Translations under genes and position numbers: made by a program | The notes under the pieces: generated by a model | The model's input: the letters and a program-made list of their open reading frames with translations, nothing else | Told to the model about the DNA's origin: nothing | Database searches by the model: none | Shown: positions 7,879 to 15,788 of the stretch, in pieces | How positions within the stretch are numbered: position 1 is the first letter of the stretch | Layout: each line of letters opens with the position of its first letter | Assembly: GCA_030603805.1 (NCBI GenBank) | Contig: JAUVXD010000013.1 | Location: 1 to 38,932 of the forward strand | Source of the DNA: Acholeplasmataceae bacterium | GTDB lineage: Bacteria; Bacillota_I; Bacilli_A; Acholeplasmatales; Acholeplasmataceae | Length of the DNA: 38,932 nt | Direction of reading: 5' to 3'

Positions 7879-8736
7879 TTAAAAGGTCTCAGGGCAATAA
7901 TAGGTCTCGGTTTTCATCGTTCTCGGATGAACAAATGATACTTTTTTAAAATGAAGCATGCAACGATCTGATGCTTGATTAGAGCCGTATAGTTTGTCTC
8001 CTAATAATGGATGCGAAATGCTTGCCATGTGGACTCTAATTTGATGTTTTCTTCCTCCAATAATTTCAGCTTCAACCTTGGATATTTTACCTTCGGTATG
8101 TATAACTTGATATTTTGTAATGGCATCTTTTCCTGTAGGTGAAATCACTTGTTTACTTGCATGTCGATCTTTACCTATTTTTTTATCGATAACGCCACTA
8201 CTTTCTTTAAATGGATGCATACAAAGACATACATAAGTCTTCTTGATGTCATGGCTTTCAAATAGACTAGATAAATATGAATGCGCAAGCCCGTGTTTTG
8301 AAAAGATCACCATACCGCTCGTTTCTAAATCGATTCTGTGCACAGGCAATACTGGAAAGGGGTATCCTTGTTTTTCATAATGGTATAAAACACGATTCGC
8401 AAGAGTATCCTCTGTATTCCCATCAGGGTGAACGAGTAAAAAAGGTGGTTTATTTAAGATTACTATATCTAAATCCTCATATAAGATATCAATTTTTCCT
8501 TTATGAGGTTTGATGGTAGTCGTGTAAATATCTTTGAAATCGATTGAGATTTGATCCGACTCTTTTAGCTGATAATCGAAACGTTCAAAATGACCGTTAA
8601 TGGTCAATTTTTTATCTACTTCGAGTTTATAAATATTACTTTTTGAGATGGCATAGAATTGTAGAAAATCTTTAATCGTTTTTCCTTCAAAATAAAGATG
8701 AACGCTCATATCCATGGTCTTTGACTGCACTGTCAT
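7879..8736 (-). CDS. RluA-family pseudouridine synthase
   Basis: Isomerises uridine to pseudouridine in rRNA or tRNA. An S4-like N-terminal region (about 10-70, with YKLEVDKKLTINGH) is followed by the catalytic domain. That domain contains YEDLDIVILNKPP, the HRIDLETSG motif with catalytic Asp136, and the late GGRKHQIRVHMA motif typical of RluA/RluD. I chose the ATG at 8736 because a TATAAT box lies where the longer reading (ATG at 8766) would begin; that longer start also has no ribosome site. The result is 285 residues. The target uridine cannot be told from sequence. It is first in a unit with the TerB-like gene. Confidence 0.9.
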   Translation of the reverse strand: MTVQSKTMDMSVHLYFEGKTIKDFLQFYAISKSNIYKLEVDKKLTINGHFERFDYQLKESDQISIDFKDIYTTTIKPHKGKIDILYEDLDIVILNKPPFLLVHPDGNTEDTLANRVLYHYEKQGYPFPVLPVHRIDLETSGMVIFSKHGLAHSYLSSLFESHDIKKTYVCLCMHPFKESSGVIDKKIGKDRHASKQVISPTGKDAITKYQVIHTEGKISKVEAEIIGGRKHQIRVHMASISHPLLGDKLYGSNQASDRCMLHFKKVSFVHPRTMKTETYYCPETF

Positions 8737-8757
8737 CACTTCTTTCTGTCTAACTCT

Positions 8758-8763
8758 ATTATA
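8758..8763 (-). promoter_or_regulatory. -10 box of the RluA-type gene
   Basis: A perfect TATAAT on the minus strand, 21 bases before the chosen ATG. It fixes that start by placing the longer start outside the transcript. The -35 is weak. Confidence 0.5.
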
Positions 8764-8810
8764 CATTATGGAGGATTAAGGAATAAATAATAGACCCAAG
8801 TAATATCAAA

Positions 8811-8830
8811 AAAGCCCAATGATGGGCTTT
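8811..8830 (-). terminator. Terminator after the RCC1-repeat gene
   Basis: An 8-bp stem AAAGCCCA/TGGGCTTT with a 4-base loop. On the minus strand it is followed by TTTGATATT. It sits 10 bases past the stop. Confidence 0.8.
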
Positions 8831-8840
8831 CTTTTGTTGT

Positions 8841-10112
8841 TTATTCTGGCAGAAGTATTTGATGAGGTAGATAAGTTAATTGACCAAGGACATGCCCAAG
8901 CTCACCTTTTTGATTGGATCCCCATCCAAAAAGTCTTTGATGTGTGGTTAATACAAGTGTGTGATTTTCAGATAAGAAAACATCTAAAACAGTTTCACCA
9001 TCTTGCCATGGGATATCCCATTGAAACGTATCATAAATCTTTGAATAGATTCCATTTTGAAGTGCTGTGGATTGATATTCATTCACATCTTCTTGATTGC
9101 CATTACCAAGATTTCCATCAGTGTTTTTTCCAAACGCGATAATATCTATACCATGTTTAACTAATACAATATGATAGTTTGATGAAAACAACGTTGTAAG
9201 TAAAGTTCCGTTATCAATCTCTACTTGATCAAAACCTAAGATCAAACCAGCATTCAAACCAAATGACTGAATCCATGTCAGTTGATAAACTTTACCATGG
9301 TTGGATAAAATAAAATCTCCAGCTCCTAATAATTTAGTGACATTACCGAGTTCCTCAATAGCTTCAAGTGTATAACTGATATCAAGAATTTCTGATGAAC
9401 GATCGCCTGTTTGAGTAATGGCATAAATGCCCCAAGCGTATAAATGATGATGAAGCGTAAGTGCTTGATTTGTCCCGATATATATGATCTTATCTTGTTC
9501 GTCTAAATTAAAGAAATTTGTGATTTCAACTGGTGATTTTACAAAAGGAATACCACCTCTAACCTCATCATAAAGTTGAGTCCCAATTTGATGAAATGTA
9601 TTTTCACCCCATGCAAAAACTCTACCAAATGATGTCAATAATACTGTATGATGATTTCCTGTTTGTATTTGAGAGATTTTCTCATTCTCACTTAAGTTAA
9701 ATGCTTCGGTAATATCAACTGGTGTTAAGATCATCTCATCATTTAAATTAGTTCCAGTTTGCCCAACAAGATTCCATCCCCATGCGAAAAGTCTATTTCC
9801 TGAAGTTAAAGCAAATGCATGAGCGTATCCAGATTTTACAGAAACAAAAATTTCATCATTTTCTAATGCAAAATATGGGTCAAGCAAAGTCGGTGTTAAT
9901 GTTGTATTAGAACTTACACCATTCGCTAAAACACCAAACATTTGTGTCCCCATTCCATAAAGTTGACCATGTTCGTTAATCACTAAAGAGTATCCTGGTC
10001 CTCCAGCAAGTCTGGATGTGATGAACTCAACTTGGTACATCTCATCTTTTTGACATGCGACCAAACTTAAAATAATACCTATAAATCCAAAAACTAACCA
10101 TAATTTTCTCAT
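8841..10112 (-). CDS. RCC1-repeat (beta-propeller) lipoprotein
   Basis: A 423-residue predicted surface lipoprotein: hydrophobic signal, lipobox SLVAC and lipidated Cys20. The rest is made of about seven RCC1-like blades of some 50-60 residues. Each has a core such as GRVFAWGENTFHQIG, NRLFAWGWNLVGQTG or QRLFGWGSNQKGELG, preceded by an alternating stretch such as HTVLLTS or HTLVLTT. RCC1 propellers are known as protein-binding scaffolds, and bacterial secreted versions are poorly understood. It is a single gene between a terminator and an AT-rich spacer. I infer an adhesion or binding role; no enzymatic residues are recognisable. Confidence 0.88.
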   Translation of the reverse strand: MRKLWLVFGFIGIILSLVACQKDEMYQVEFITSRLAGGPGYSLVINEHGQLYGMGTQMFGVLANGVSSNTTLTPTLLDPYFALENDEIFVSVKSGYAHAFALTSGNRLFAWGWNLVGQTGTNLNDEMILTPVDITEAFNLSENEKISQIQTGNHHTVLLTSFGRVFAWGENTFHQIGTQLYDEVRGGIPFVKSPVEITNFFNLDEQDKIIYIGTNQALTLHHHLYAWGIYAITQTGDRSSEILDISYTLEAIEELGNVTKLLGAGDFILSNHGKVYQLTWIQSFGLNAGLILGFDQVEIDNGTLLTTLFSSNYHIVLVKHGIDIIAFGKNTDGNLGNGNQEDVNEYQSTALQNGIYSKIYDTFQWDIPWQDGETVLDVFLSENHTLVLTTHQRLFGWGSNQKGELGHVLGQLTYLPHQILLPE

Positions 10113-10235
10113 AGGGTCCCCCTCCTTATACCCTTATCTTATCACAATTCAAAAAAAATATCAATATATAATCAATAATAATCCATAATAATCGTGTTTC
10201 TTTTTTAAATGGTTTCTTTTTTAATCCATATATCT

Positions 10236-10241
10236 TATAAT
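10236..10241 (+). promoter_or_regulatory. -10 box of the first EamA gene
   Basis: A perfect TATAAT, 27 bases before the ATG at 10269. With AGAGG just before that ATG, it decides the start over the longer frame beginning at 10209. Confidence 0.45.
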
Positions 10242-10268
10242 GATATGGGCATACCTATGAGAGGTCTT

Positions 10269-11177
10269 ATGAATAGAAATTTAGCACGTATTATACTAAC
10301 TACAGCAGGCATCATTTGGGGATTTGGATTTATTGTCAATAAATATATCCTTGATCACGGATGGAATTATGGGCAACTTCTTTTTGTCCGCTTTTTTGTT
10401 GCATCGATCGCTATATTTCTAATTTTTAACAAAAGAATTAGATCAACAGATAAAGAAACGATAAAAGCAGGTCTTTTTCTTGGTGTTTTCATGTTTTTAG
10501 GATACTTTTTCCAAACTTGGGGTCTTGCACATACAACAGCATCTAATAATGCGCTCATTACGGCTGCATATATTTTCTTAATGCCCATCATCATTTTCTT
10601 TGTTGAAAAAAGACGTGTCGGCAATCAAACTGTTTTTGCAGGTATCTTAGTGATGGTTGGCATAAGTCTTATTTCAGTCGATTTTAAGGAGTTAACTGTT
10701 GCTAGTGGTGATCTACTAACTTTTGTTGGAGCTTTCTTTTATGCATTTCATATCTATTTTTTAGGGAAAAAAGCGAAACAAAAAGATCCCTATGTGTTGA
10801 TGGCATTTCAACTATTAATCTTCACAGGATTTTCGACCTTAATGATGATTTTTGGTGGTGGTCTACCTAAACAAGTGTTTGCAACCCCTGAAAATACAAG
10901 AGTTTTACTTGTTGCAATCGCCATCGGTTTTGTTGGAAGTTTTATGGGATTTGTGTTCCAAAGTGTTGGTCAAAAGCATACCAATGAGGCTGAAGCTGCG
11001 ATATTAATTTCAACTGAAAGTTTATTTGGACCAGTTTTTGCAATCCTATTCTACAACGATCCTTTTAATCTTTTCATACTATCTGGTATCATCTTAGTCT
11101 TTGTGGGTATACTCTTGAGTGAAACCGATCTAAAAAAACTTAAAGATAGAAAACAGTTGAGAAAGATGGCACCTTAG
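10269..11177 (+). CDS. EamA/DMT-superfamily transporter
   Basis: About 302 residues with ten membrane helices arranged as two EamA repeats, as in RhaT/YdcZ-type drug/metabolite exporters. The first repeat opens with GIIWGFGFIVNKYILDHG and has the typical PxxLxxxR-like helix 2 (QLLFVRFFVASIAIF). The second includes LLTFVGAFFYAFHIYFLGKK and ends near SESLFGP-like TESLFGPVFAILFY. Members export amino acids, nucleobases or other metabolites; the substrate is unknown. The start is taken at 10269 from the AGAGG site and the upstream TATAAT. The basic tail (KKLKDRKQLRKMAP) is cytosolic. It stands alone and shares its terminator with its own stop codon. Confidence 0.88.
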   Translation: MNRNLARIILTTAGIIWGFGFIVNKYILDHGWNYGQLLFVRFFVASIAIFLIFNKRIRSTDKETIKAGLFLGVFMFLGYFFQTWGLAHTTASNNALITAAYIFLMPIIIFFVEKRRVGNQTVFAGILVMVGISLISVDFKELTVASGDLLTFVGAFFYAFHIYFLGKKAKQKDPYVLMAFQLLIFTGFSTLMMIFGGGLPKQVFATPENTRVLLVAIAIGFVGSFMGFVFQSVGQKHTNEAEAAILISTESLFGPVFAILFYNDPFNLFILSGIILVFVGILLSETDLKKLKDRKQLRKMAP

Positions 11178-11190
11178 TCATCTTTTTTTT
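11162..11190 (+). terminator. Terminator overlapping the end of the first EamA gene
   Basis: The stem AAAGATG/CATCTTT encloses the TAG stop in its loop and is followed by a run of T. Confidence 0.7.
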
Positions 11191-11244
11191 AATCTCGAAT
11201 GTTTTATGGTATTCTAATACATATTGGACAAAAGGAGCATTTAA

Positions 11245-11529
11245 ATGGGTAACCCAGGACCTTATATTGTTATTGGTGTTTTTCTAGTCATCACTTCTGC
11301 TATTTCTTATCTTATTTCAAGAAAAAGAGAAAAACTCGTGTTTCTTGTACCTGTCATATTTTTAATTCTTTCAGCATTGTTCTATGCTGCTGTATCCTTC
11401 CTAAGTTCTGGATGGGACGGTTTAATTTATGCAGTTTTGAGCGCGGGATCACTTGCAGTTGGTGTGCTTTCACTCATTTTTTCAGTTGTTCTATTCATTG
11501 TAAGAAGAAAAAACTCAAGAGTCATATAA
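11245..11529 (+). CDS. Small three-helix membrane protein (YesK-like), paralogue of the one at 13.5 kb
   Basis: 94 residues, three hydrophobic segments (about 7-24, 31-53, 60-86) with a basic end (RRKNSRVI). AAGGAG stands 7 bases before the ATG. The middle FLVPVIFLILSAL...LSSGWDGLIYAVLSAG aligns without gaps to FIVPGILGTLGVV...LSTDWGRLGFLLYGSI in the small membrane protein at 13451-13750, so the two are related. The pattern recalls YesK-like proteins of Bacillus, which have no known function. It is monocistronic with its own terminator. Confidence 0.7.
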   Translation: MGNPGPYIVIGVFLVITSAISYLISRKREKLVFLVPVIFLILSALFYAAVSFLSSGWDGLIYAVLSAGSLAVGVLSLIFSVVLFIVRRKNSRVI

Positions 11530-11563
11530 ATTTGAATTCATTTTCAATTGACATATTGATTTT

Positions 11564-11592
11564 AAACAGATCAAAAGTTATAAGATCTGTTT
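11564..11592 (+). terminator. Terminator after the 94-residue membrane protein gene
   Basis: A 9-bp stem AAACAGATC/GATCTGTTT with an 11-base loop, followed by further T residues. Confidence 0.85.
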
Positions 11593-11641
11593 TTTAATTT
11601 TTACTTTTTCACATAGTTTTCTATATATTTATCTTTAAAGT

Positions 11642-11655
11642 AATCGATTTCCTTA
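11642..11655 (+). promoter_or_regulatory. Possible glucan-gene operator before GH16
   Basis: AATCGATTTCCTTA matches AATCGGTTTCCTTA at 1572-1585 (upstream of GH81) in 13 of 14 bases. It ends 8 bases before the -10 TATAAT (11664-11669) of the GH16 gene, where a repressor would act. Confidence 0.45.
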
Positions 11656-11663
11656 TCGTATGC

Positions 11664-11669
11664 TATAAT
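11664..11669 (+). promoter_or_regulatory. -10 box of the GH16 gene
   Basis: A perfect TATAAT 34 bases before the ATG at 11704. The ATG at 11674 would lie at the transcription start, which supports the later start. Confidence 0.5.
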
Positions 11670-11703
11670 ATCCATGAAAACAACAAGAAGGAAAAGGACA
11701 CTG

Positions 11704-12426
11704 ATGAATACTTATAAACTTATATTTGAAGAAAACTTTGAAAAAAGAGGACGACCCAACCCAGAGCACTGGACACATGAAGTCGGGGAAAAATGGGCAA
11801 ACAACGAGTCGCAATGTTATATTGATGATCCAAAGAATAGTTTTATCCAAGATGGAAAACTCCATTTGGTTGCAACCTATCATCCAAATGAACATTGTAA
11901 ATACCGATCAGCAAGAATCAACACTTATGGGAAAAAACATTTCCAATATGGAAAGTTTGTTGTTCGTGCAAAACTACCAAAAGGTCGAGGTGCATGGCCT
12001 GCGATTTGGTTTTTAGGTAACACAGGTGTTGAGCGTGTCAGATGGCCAAAATGTGGTGAAATCGACTTAATGGAATTTGCAGGAAACAGACCCGATCAAG
12101 TGTCATGTGCCATCCATACAGAAAGCTATAATCATAAAATCAATACAGATATCGGTACTCGAATCAAATTACCACAGGCATCAGATACATTTCATGATTA
12201 CACACTTATTTGGACAAAATCATCACTTTCATTTATGGTTGATGAAAAAGAAATTCTTAAGATAGAAAAAAAGCCAACAGACACTGAAGCTGAATGGCCA
12301 TTTGATAAACCTTATTATATGATTTTAAATCTTGCTGTAGGTGGTTGGTATGGTGGTCCAATTCACGATACCGATTTACCTTTCCACTTCGAAATTGAAT
12401 CGATTAAGGTTTATGACATTGTTTAA
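11704..12426 (+). CDS. GH16 beta-1,3-glucanase (laminarinase type), no signal peptide
   Basis: Cleaves beta-1,3- or mixed-linked glucans with retention. The chosen start has AAGGA at proper spacing and gives 240 residues, the size of a bare GH16 domain. The catalytic signature GEIDLMEFAG places the nucleophile at Glu119 and the acid/base at Glu124. GAWPAIWFLG before it and the late PYYMILNLAVGGWYGG are also typical of GH16 laminarinases. No signal peptide is present, so the enzyme should stay in the cytosol or leave by an unusual route. It is monocistronic and shares an upstream motif with the GH81 gene, which suggests common control and stepwise glucan breakdown. Confidence 0.93.
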   Translation: MNTYKLIFEENFEKRGRPNPEHWTHEVGEKWANNESQCYIDDPKNSFIQDGKLHLVATYHPNEHCKYRSARINTYGKKHFQYGKFVVRAKLPKGRGAWPAIWFLGNTGVERVRWPKCGEIDLMEFAGNRPDQVSCAIHTESYNHKINTDIGTRIKLPQASDTFHDYTLIWTKSSLSFMVDEKEILKIEKKPTDTEAEWPFDKPYYMILNLAVGGWYGGPIHDTDLPFHFEIESIKVYDIV

Positions 12427-12432
12427 TGATTG

Positions 12433-12460
12433 AGGAGCAGTTGATACTGTCTCCTTTTTT
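12433..12460 (+). terminator. Terminator after GH16
   Basis: Stem AGGAG-CAG/CTG-CTCCT with one bulged T and a 6-base loop, then a run of T. Confidence 0.75.
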
Positions 12461-13408
12461 TTACTCTTGCAAAAGTTCTCTTACCTTTGTCAAACCTTCT
12501 TTAAGTGTATCGGGTAGCATAATTGGATCTTTGAGTTGTTGATAGTCATGAAAAGCATTTTTTAGTCCTATTAGCATCGGTGTTTCAACTTGACTATAGG
12601 TTTTAATTTTCGAGACATCAAGCACGTTATCATAATCAAAAAATGGAAAAAAGGAACGTATATCAATTTTCATCTTTTGATGATCAACAAAGATGACTTC
12701 TGCACGCATTTCCATCACTTTTTCAATTAGATGAATCCAATGATAAAATGAAACACCTTGAGAATCACCCACATTATAAATGCCTGATGGCATGATTCCT
12801 GTTAAAGCTTCAAGGATTTGGACTGCAAGATCCTTAACATAAACAAACTGAATGATATTGTTTGTTTTAGGTACATATATCGGCTGATGTTGTTCGATTA
12901 AATGAAAGATGAGTCTTTCTCTTAAGACATAATTATCCTCACCATAAACAATAGGTGGTCTCAAGATAATGAGTTGAGATTCATCTAAGTTTTGAGAAAG
13001 AAATCTTTCTGCTTCAATCTTATGGTGGGCATAACTCTTAAACGGAGATTCACCTCCTAAAGCATCTGTTTCTTTAAAGGGTATTTGAAGTTCTTTGATA
13101 TTATATACTGCGCTTGAACTAATAAAAATGAACTTTTCAACGCATGATAAATCCATGGACAAAAACAAGATTTCAAGCTGTCTTTGATTCGTTGCAGATA
13201 TATCAATCACATAGTCAAATCGGTGATTTATCAGGACAGATTTCATTTGATTAAGATCATTTCTATCTGCATATAACTCTTTAACTAAATCATCGCTTAA
13301 TGGCTTATTACCGCGATTAAGAACATAAGTATCAAAACGATTTTTCACCTGATTGACAACATGCTTTCCAATAAAATAACTACCACCCATTATCAATAAT
13401 TTCTTCAT
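12461..13408 (-). CDS. NAD-dependent epimerase/dehydratase-family protein
   Basis: A 315-residue extended short-chain dehydrogenase. The Rossmann start LIMGGSYFIGKHVV (residues 5-18) binds NAD(P). A Ser-containing FISSSAVY strand and YAHHK (Tyr/Lys pair near 126-130) form the active site. The C-terminal half resembles plant chloroplast RNA-binding-like and other atypical epimerases. Substrates of the wider family are mostly nucleotide sugars. The start has AAGGAG at good spacing. It lies downstream of a small membrane protein and a VOC protein on the same strand, with a hairpin in between. The substrate is unknown. Confidence 0.82.
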   Translation of the reverse strand: MKKLLIMGGSYFIGKHVVNQVKNRFDTYVLNRGNKPLSDDLVKELYADRNDLNQMKSVLINHRFDYVIDISATNQRQLEILFLSMDLSCVEKFIFISSSAVYNIKELQIPFKETDALGGESPFKSYAHHKIEAERFLSQNLDESQLIILRPPIVYGEDNYVLRERLIFHLIEQHQPIYVPKTNNIIQFVYVKDLAVQILEALTGIMPSGIYNVGDSQGVSFYHWIHLIEKVMEMRAEVIFVDHQKMKIDIRSFFPFFDYDNVLDVSKIKTYSQVETPMLIGLKNAFHDYQQLKDPIMLPDTLKEGLTKVRELLQE

Positions 13409-13433
13409 GTATTGCTCCTTATAATTGAAGTAA

Positions 13434-13456
13434 AAGTGATGGGTTAACCATCACTT
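13434..13456 (-). terminator. Hairpin between the small membrane protein gene and the epimerase gene
   Basis: A 9-bp perfect stem AAGTGATGG/CCATCACTT overlapping the stop of the upstream gene. On the minus strand TTACTTC follows, a weak tail, so partial readthrough into the epimerase gene is likely. Confidence 0.5.
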
Positions 13457-13750
13457 ATTCGTTATATTTCTTTTTTTAAACCATAGCCATAATGATACAA
13501 TGAGTGAACCCACAAAACCACCTAATGCAATCGAGCCGTAAAGGAGAAAACCTAGACGACCCCAATCAGTTGAAAGCAAGCCTAAAATCCATAATACAAC
13601 ACCAAGAGTTCCTAAGATTCCAGGAACAATAAAAACAAAATAGGGGTTGAATTTTCTTAATATTAAACTGATTGGCCAAGAGACTAATCCTGAAAAAACA
13701 ACAAGTAATATAATCGGTAAGACTTGTTCAGAAAAACTTAATAAAATCAC
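13451..13750 (-). CDS. Small three-helix membrane protein, paralogue of the one at 11.2 kb
   Basis: 99 residues with three hydrophobic helices and a basic tail (WFKKRNITNK). It starts with GTG, preceded by a strong AAGGAGG that lies in the end of the VOC gene 3 bases upstream, so translation is coupled. The LSTDWGRLGF loop and flanking helices match the 94-residue protein at 11245-11529. YesK-like family is my best guess; the function is unknown. Confidence 0.65.
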   Translation of the reverse strand: MILLSFSEQVLPIILLVVFSGLVSWPISLILRKFNPYFVFIVPGILGTLGVVLWILGLLSTDWGRLGFLLYGSIALGGFVGSLIVSLWLWFKKRNITNK

Positions 13751-13753
13751 TTA

Positions 13754-14131
13754 TTATACCTCCTTATTTTCAAATTCAGACATTAAAGATAATGTATTAC
13801 CTTCAGAGTCTTTAAAGAAGACCATCCAGGTTTCTTTTCCATGCATTTTTGCAATCAAATGGGGTTGATCTAAAAACATGACACCTTTTTGGTAAAGTGA
13901 TTCATAGGCTTGATGGATATCATCTACCTGATAATAGATAATCGATCCATAAAACTCTTGGTTCTCCTTTTCAGGAGGTGCAAGAAGCAATCTCACATCG
14001 CCGCATTCAAAAAATGTGAGTTGTCCTGCTTGAAATAAAAGTTTAAGTCCAAGTTTGTTTGAATAAAAGTCAATCGCACGATTGCTATCATGAACTGGGA
14101 TAGCAATTTGTCCAATTTGCTTAATTTTCAT
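13754..14131 (-). CDS. VOC-superfamily (glyoxalase/bleomycin-resistance fold) protein
   Basis: 125 residues forming two beta-alpha-beta-beta-beta modules. The first opens with IGQIAIPVHDSNRAIDFY and KLGLKLLFQAG. The second has IIYYQVDDIHQAYESL and ends with TWMVFFKDSEGNTLSLMSE. His/Glu positions typical of metal binding are present (H18 region, E near the end). Such proteins range from lyases and dioxygenases to antibiotic-binding proteins, so the substrate cannot be assigned. The ATG at 14131 has GAGGTG 6 bases upstream; the GTG three codons before lies inside that site. First gene of a unit with the 99-residue membrane protein. Confidence 0.85.
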   Translation of the reverse strand: MKIKQIGQIAIPVHDSNRAIDFYSNKLGLKLLFQAGQLTFFECGDVRLLLAPPEKENQEFYGSIIYYQVDDIHQAYESLYQKGVMFLDQPHLIAKMHGKETWMVFFKDSEGNTLSLMSEFENKEV

Positions 14132-14198
14132 GATTCTCACCTCTTGCCTTGAGTATACACCTTGAACTAGATTTATGCATTAAATATGATAACTAAAC

Positions 14199-14822
14199 TT
14201 ATTTCGTTCCAAAAAGACGATCTCCTGCATCGCCTAATCCAGGGATGATATAGGCATGATCATTTAAATGCTGATCTAGACTAATTAAATAGATCTCTAC
14301 ATCAGGATGCTTATCTAAAATACGATTCACACCCTCTTGAACACCAATCAAAGAGAGCACCTTAATTTCTTTAACCCCTTTTTCTTTTAAAAATTCAATG
14401 GTTTTCATGATACTACCACCAGTTGCTAATAAAGGATCTAAAATGTAGGTCATTGCATCTTTAATATTAGGTGGGAATTTCGCATAGTAGACTTGTGGAA
14501 CCAATGTTATTGGATCTCTATACATACCAACATGTGCAATTTTAAGGGAGGGTATCAGATTTTGAATGCCTTGTGTCATCCCTAATCCCGCCCTTAATAT
14601 GGGTATAATCACGATATCTTTAATCAGTTGATATCCAACTGTTTTTGCCATAGGAGTCTCAATTTCAATTTCTTTCAAACCTAAGTCTCGAGAGATTTCA
14701 TAAACCATCAGTGCAGAAAGTTCTTCTACAATTTCTCTAAACATCTTTGTACCACATGATTGATCTCTAATAATCGATAATTTATGCTTCATCAGTGGAT
14801 GATTAAAAACATGTAATCCCAT
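14199..14822 (-). CDS. upp: Uracil phosphoribosyltransferase
   Basis: Makes UMP from uracil and PRPP in the cytosolic pyrimidine salvage pathway. The 207-residue length is standard. The PRPP-binding loop is YILDPLLATGGS (about 126-137), and the uracil-binding end is YIIPGLGDAGDRLFGTK at the C-terminus. CAAGGAGG stands before the ATG. It follows the carbamate kinase gene on the same strand after a U-tailed hairpin. It may therefore be expressed partly by readthrough from the heterocycle operon or from a promoter I cannot see. Its position may be chance, since upp is a common housekeeping gene. Confidence 0.97.
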   Translation of the reverse strand: MGLHVFNHPLMKHKLSIIRDQSCGTKMFREIVEELSALMVYEISRDLGLKEIEIETPMAKTVGYQLIKDIVIIPILRAGLGMTQGIQNLIPSLKIAHVGMYRDPITLVPQVYYAKFPPNIKDAMTYILDPLLATGGSIMKTIEFLKEKGVKEIKVLSLIGVQEGVNRILDKHPDVEIYLISLDQHLNDHAYIIPGLGDAGDRLFGTK

Positions 14823-14837
14823 AGATTCCTCCTTGAA

Positions 14838-14860
14838 AAAAGGCGATTTTCTCGCCTTTT
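14838..14860 (-). terminator. Terminator at the end of the carbamate kinase operon
   Basis: A 9-bp stem AAAAGGCGA/TCGCCTTTT, which overlaps the stop of the carbamate kinase gene. The minus strand continues with TTCAAGG. It separates the operon from upp and could act as an attenuator. Confidence 0.75.
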
Positions 14861-15788
14861 ATGATTGATAAATAATCGTCCCTGCCTTACCTTTAACAGC
14901 AAGTGCAGCTTCTTCTAGACTTGCAATAATCGCTTGTCCATTTTTATTGGATTCAACAAACTGGACAGCTGCAACAATTTTAGGTTCCATACTTCCTTTA
15001 CCGAACTCTGAAGTTTCAATATAGTGTTTTGCTTCTTTAACAGAAAGTTTAGAAAATTCAAGTTCATTAGGTTTTCTAAAGTTCACAGAAACACGTTTAA
15101 CAGCCGTTAAAATGATAAACACATCGGCTAAAATGAGTTCAGCAAGTTTCGCACTTGAAAAATCTTTATCAATAACTGCTGCAACACCTTTTAATGTGTC
15201 TCCTAAGACGACTGGGATGCCACCACCACCTGATGCAACAACCACAGTATCCTTTTCAAGTAAATGTTTAATCACATTTTTTTCAATAATATCGACTGGT
15301 AGTGGACTTGGTACAACAAAACGATATCCTCTACCAGAATCTTCTACCATAGGTAATCCAGTTTCTTTAACGAGTTTTTCTGATTCTTCTTTAGTATGGA
15401 ATCTACCAATTGGTTTTGTTGGATTTTTAAATGCAGGATCTTTAGGATCAACCACAGTTTGAGTCACAATGGTTGCCACATCCTTTTTAATATGTCTTTC
15501 TTTAAGCGCATTAAAAATCGCATTTTGCAAATGATATCCAATATAACCTTGACTCATCGCGCCACATTCAGGAAGCGGCATCTCTGGTATCGTTAATTTG
15601 ACTTGATGTGCCGTTTCAAATGCACTTTGAATCATACCCACTTGTGGACCATTGCCATGAACAACAACAACATGATGTCCTTGCTCAACAAGGTCTGCTA
15701 CACTATGTGCTGCATGTTTTACCAATTCTAATTGCTCACTTGGATTGTCACCCAAAGCATTACCGCCGAGTGCAACTAAGATTTTCAT
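14859..15788 (-). CDS. arcC: Carbamate kinase
   Basis: Converts carbamoyl phosphate plus ADP to ATP and carbamate, which decays to NH3 and CO2: a substrate-level energy step. The 309-residue length and motifs are typical: VALGGNALG (residues 4-12), VVHGNGPQVG, PECGAMSQGYIGY, VVASGGGGIPV and DKDFSSAKLA. Its ATG overlaps the TGA of the DUF1116 gene (ATGA). No arginine deiminase or ornithine carbamoyltransferase is near. Carbamoyl phosphate therefore most likely comes from the FdrA/DUF1116/DUF2877 complex encoded just upstream, as in E. coli, where the equivalent kinase is called AllK. Confidence 0.97.
   Translation of the reverse strand: MKILVALGGNALGDNPSEQLELVKHAAHSVADLVEQGHHVVVVHGNGPQVGMIQSAFETAHQVKLTIPEMPLPECGAMSQGYIGYHLQNAIFNALKERHIKKDVATIVTQTVVDPKDPAFKNPTKPIGRFHTKEESEKLVKETGLPMVEDSGRGYRFVVPSPLPVDIIEKNVIKHLLEKDTVVVASGGGGIPVVLGDTLKGVAAVIDKDFSSAKLAELILADVFIILTAVKRVSVNFRKPNELEFSKLSVKEAKHYIETSEFGKGSMEPKIVAAVQFVESNKNGQAIIASLEEAALAVKGKAGTIIYQS

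Noticed and set aside
8819-9142. A plus-strand frame of 107 codons opposite the RCC1 gene
   Set aside because: It begins inside a terminator hairpin and is the mirror of repeated RCC1 codons; no ribosome site.
10150-10200. AT-rich direct repeats (ATAATAATC copies) before the EamA gene
   Set aside because: Short, imperfect and expected in AT-rich spacer DNA; too few copies for a CRISPR or an origin.
14859-15788. Carbamate kinase as part of the arginine deiminase pathway
   Set aside because: No arginine deiminase, ornithine carbamoyltransferase or typical ArcD is adjacent; the gene is translationally coupled to DUF1116.
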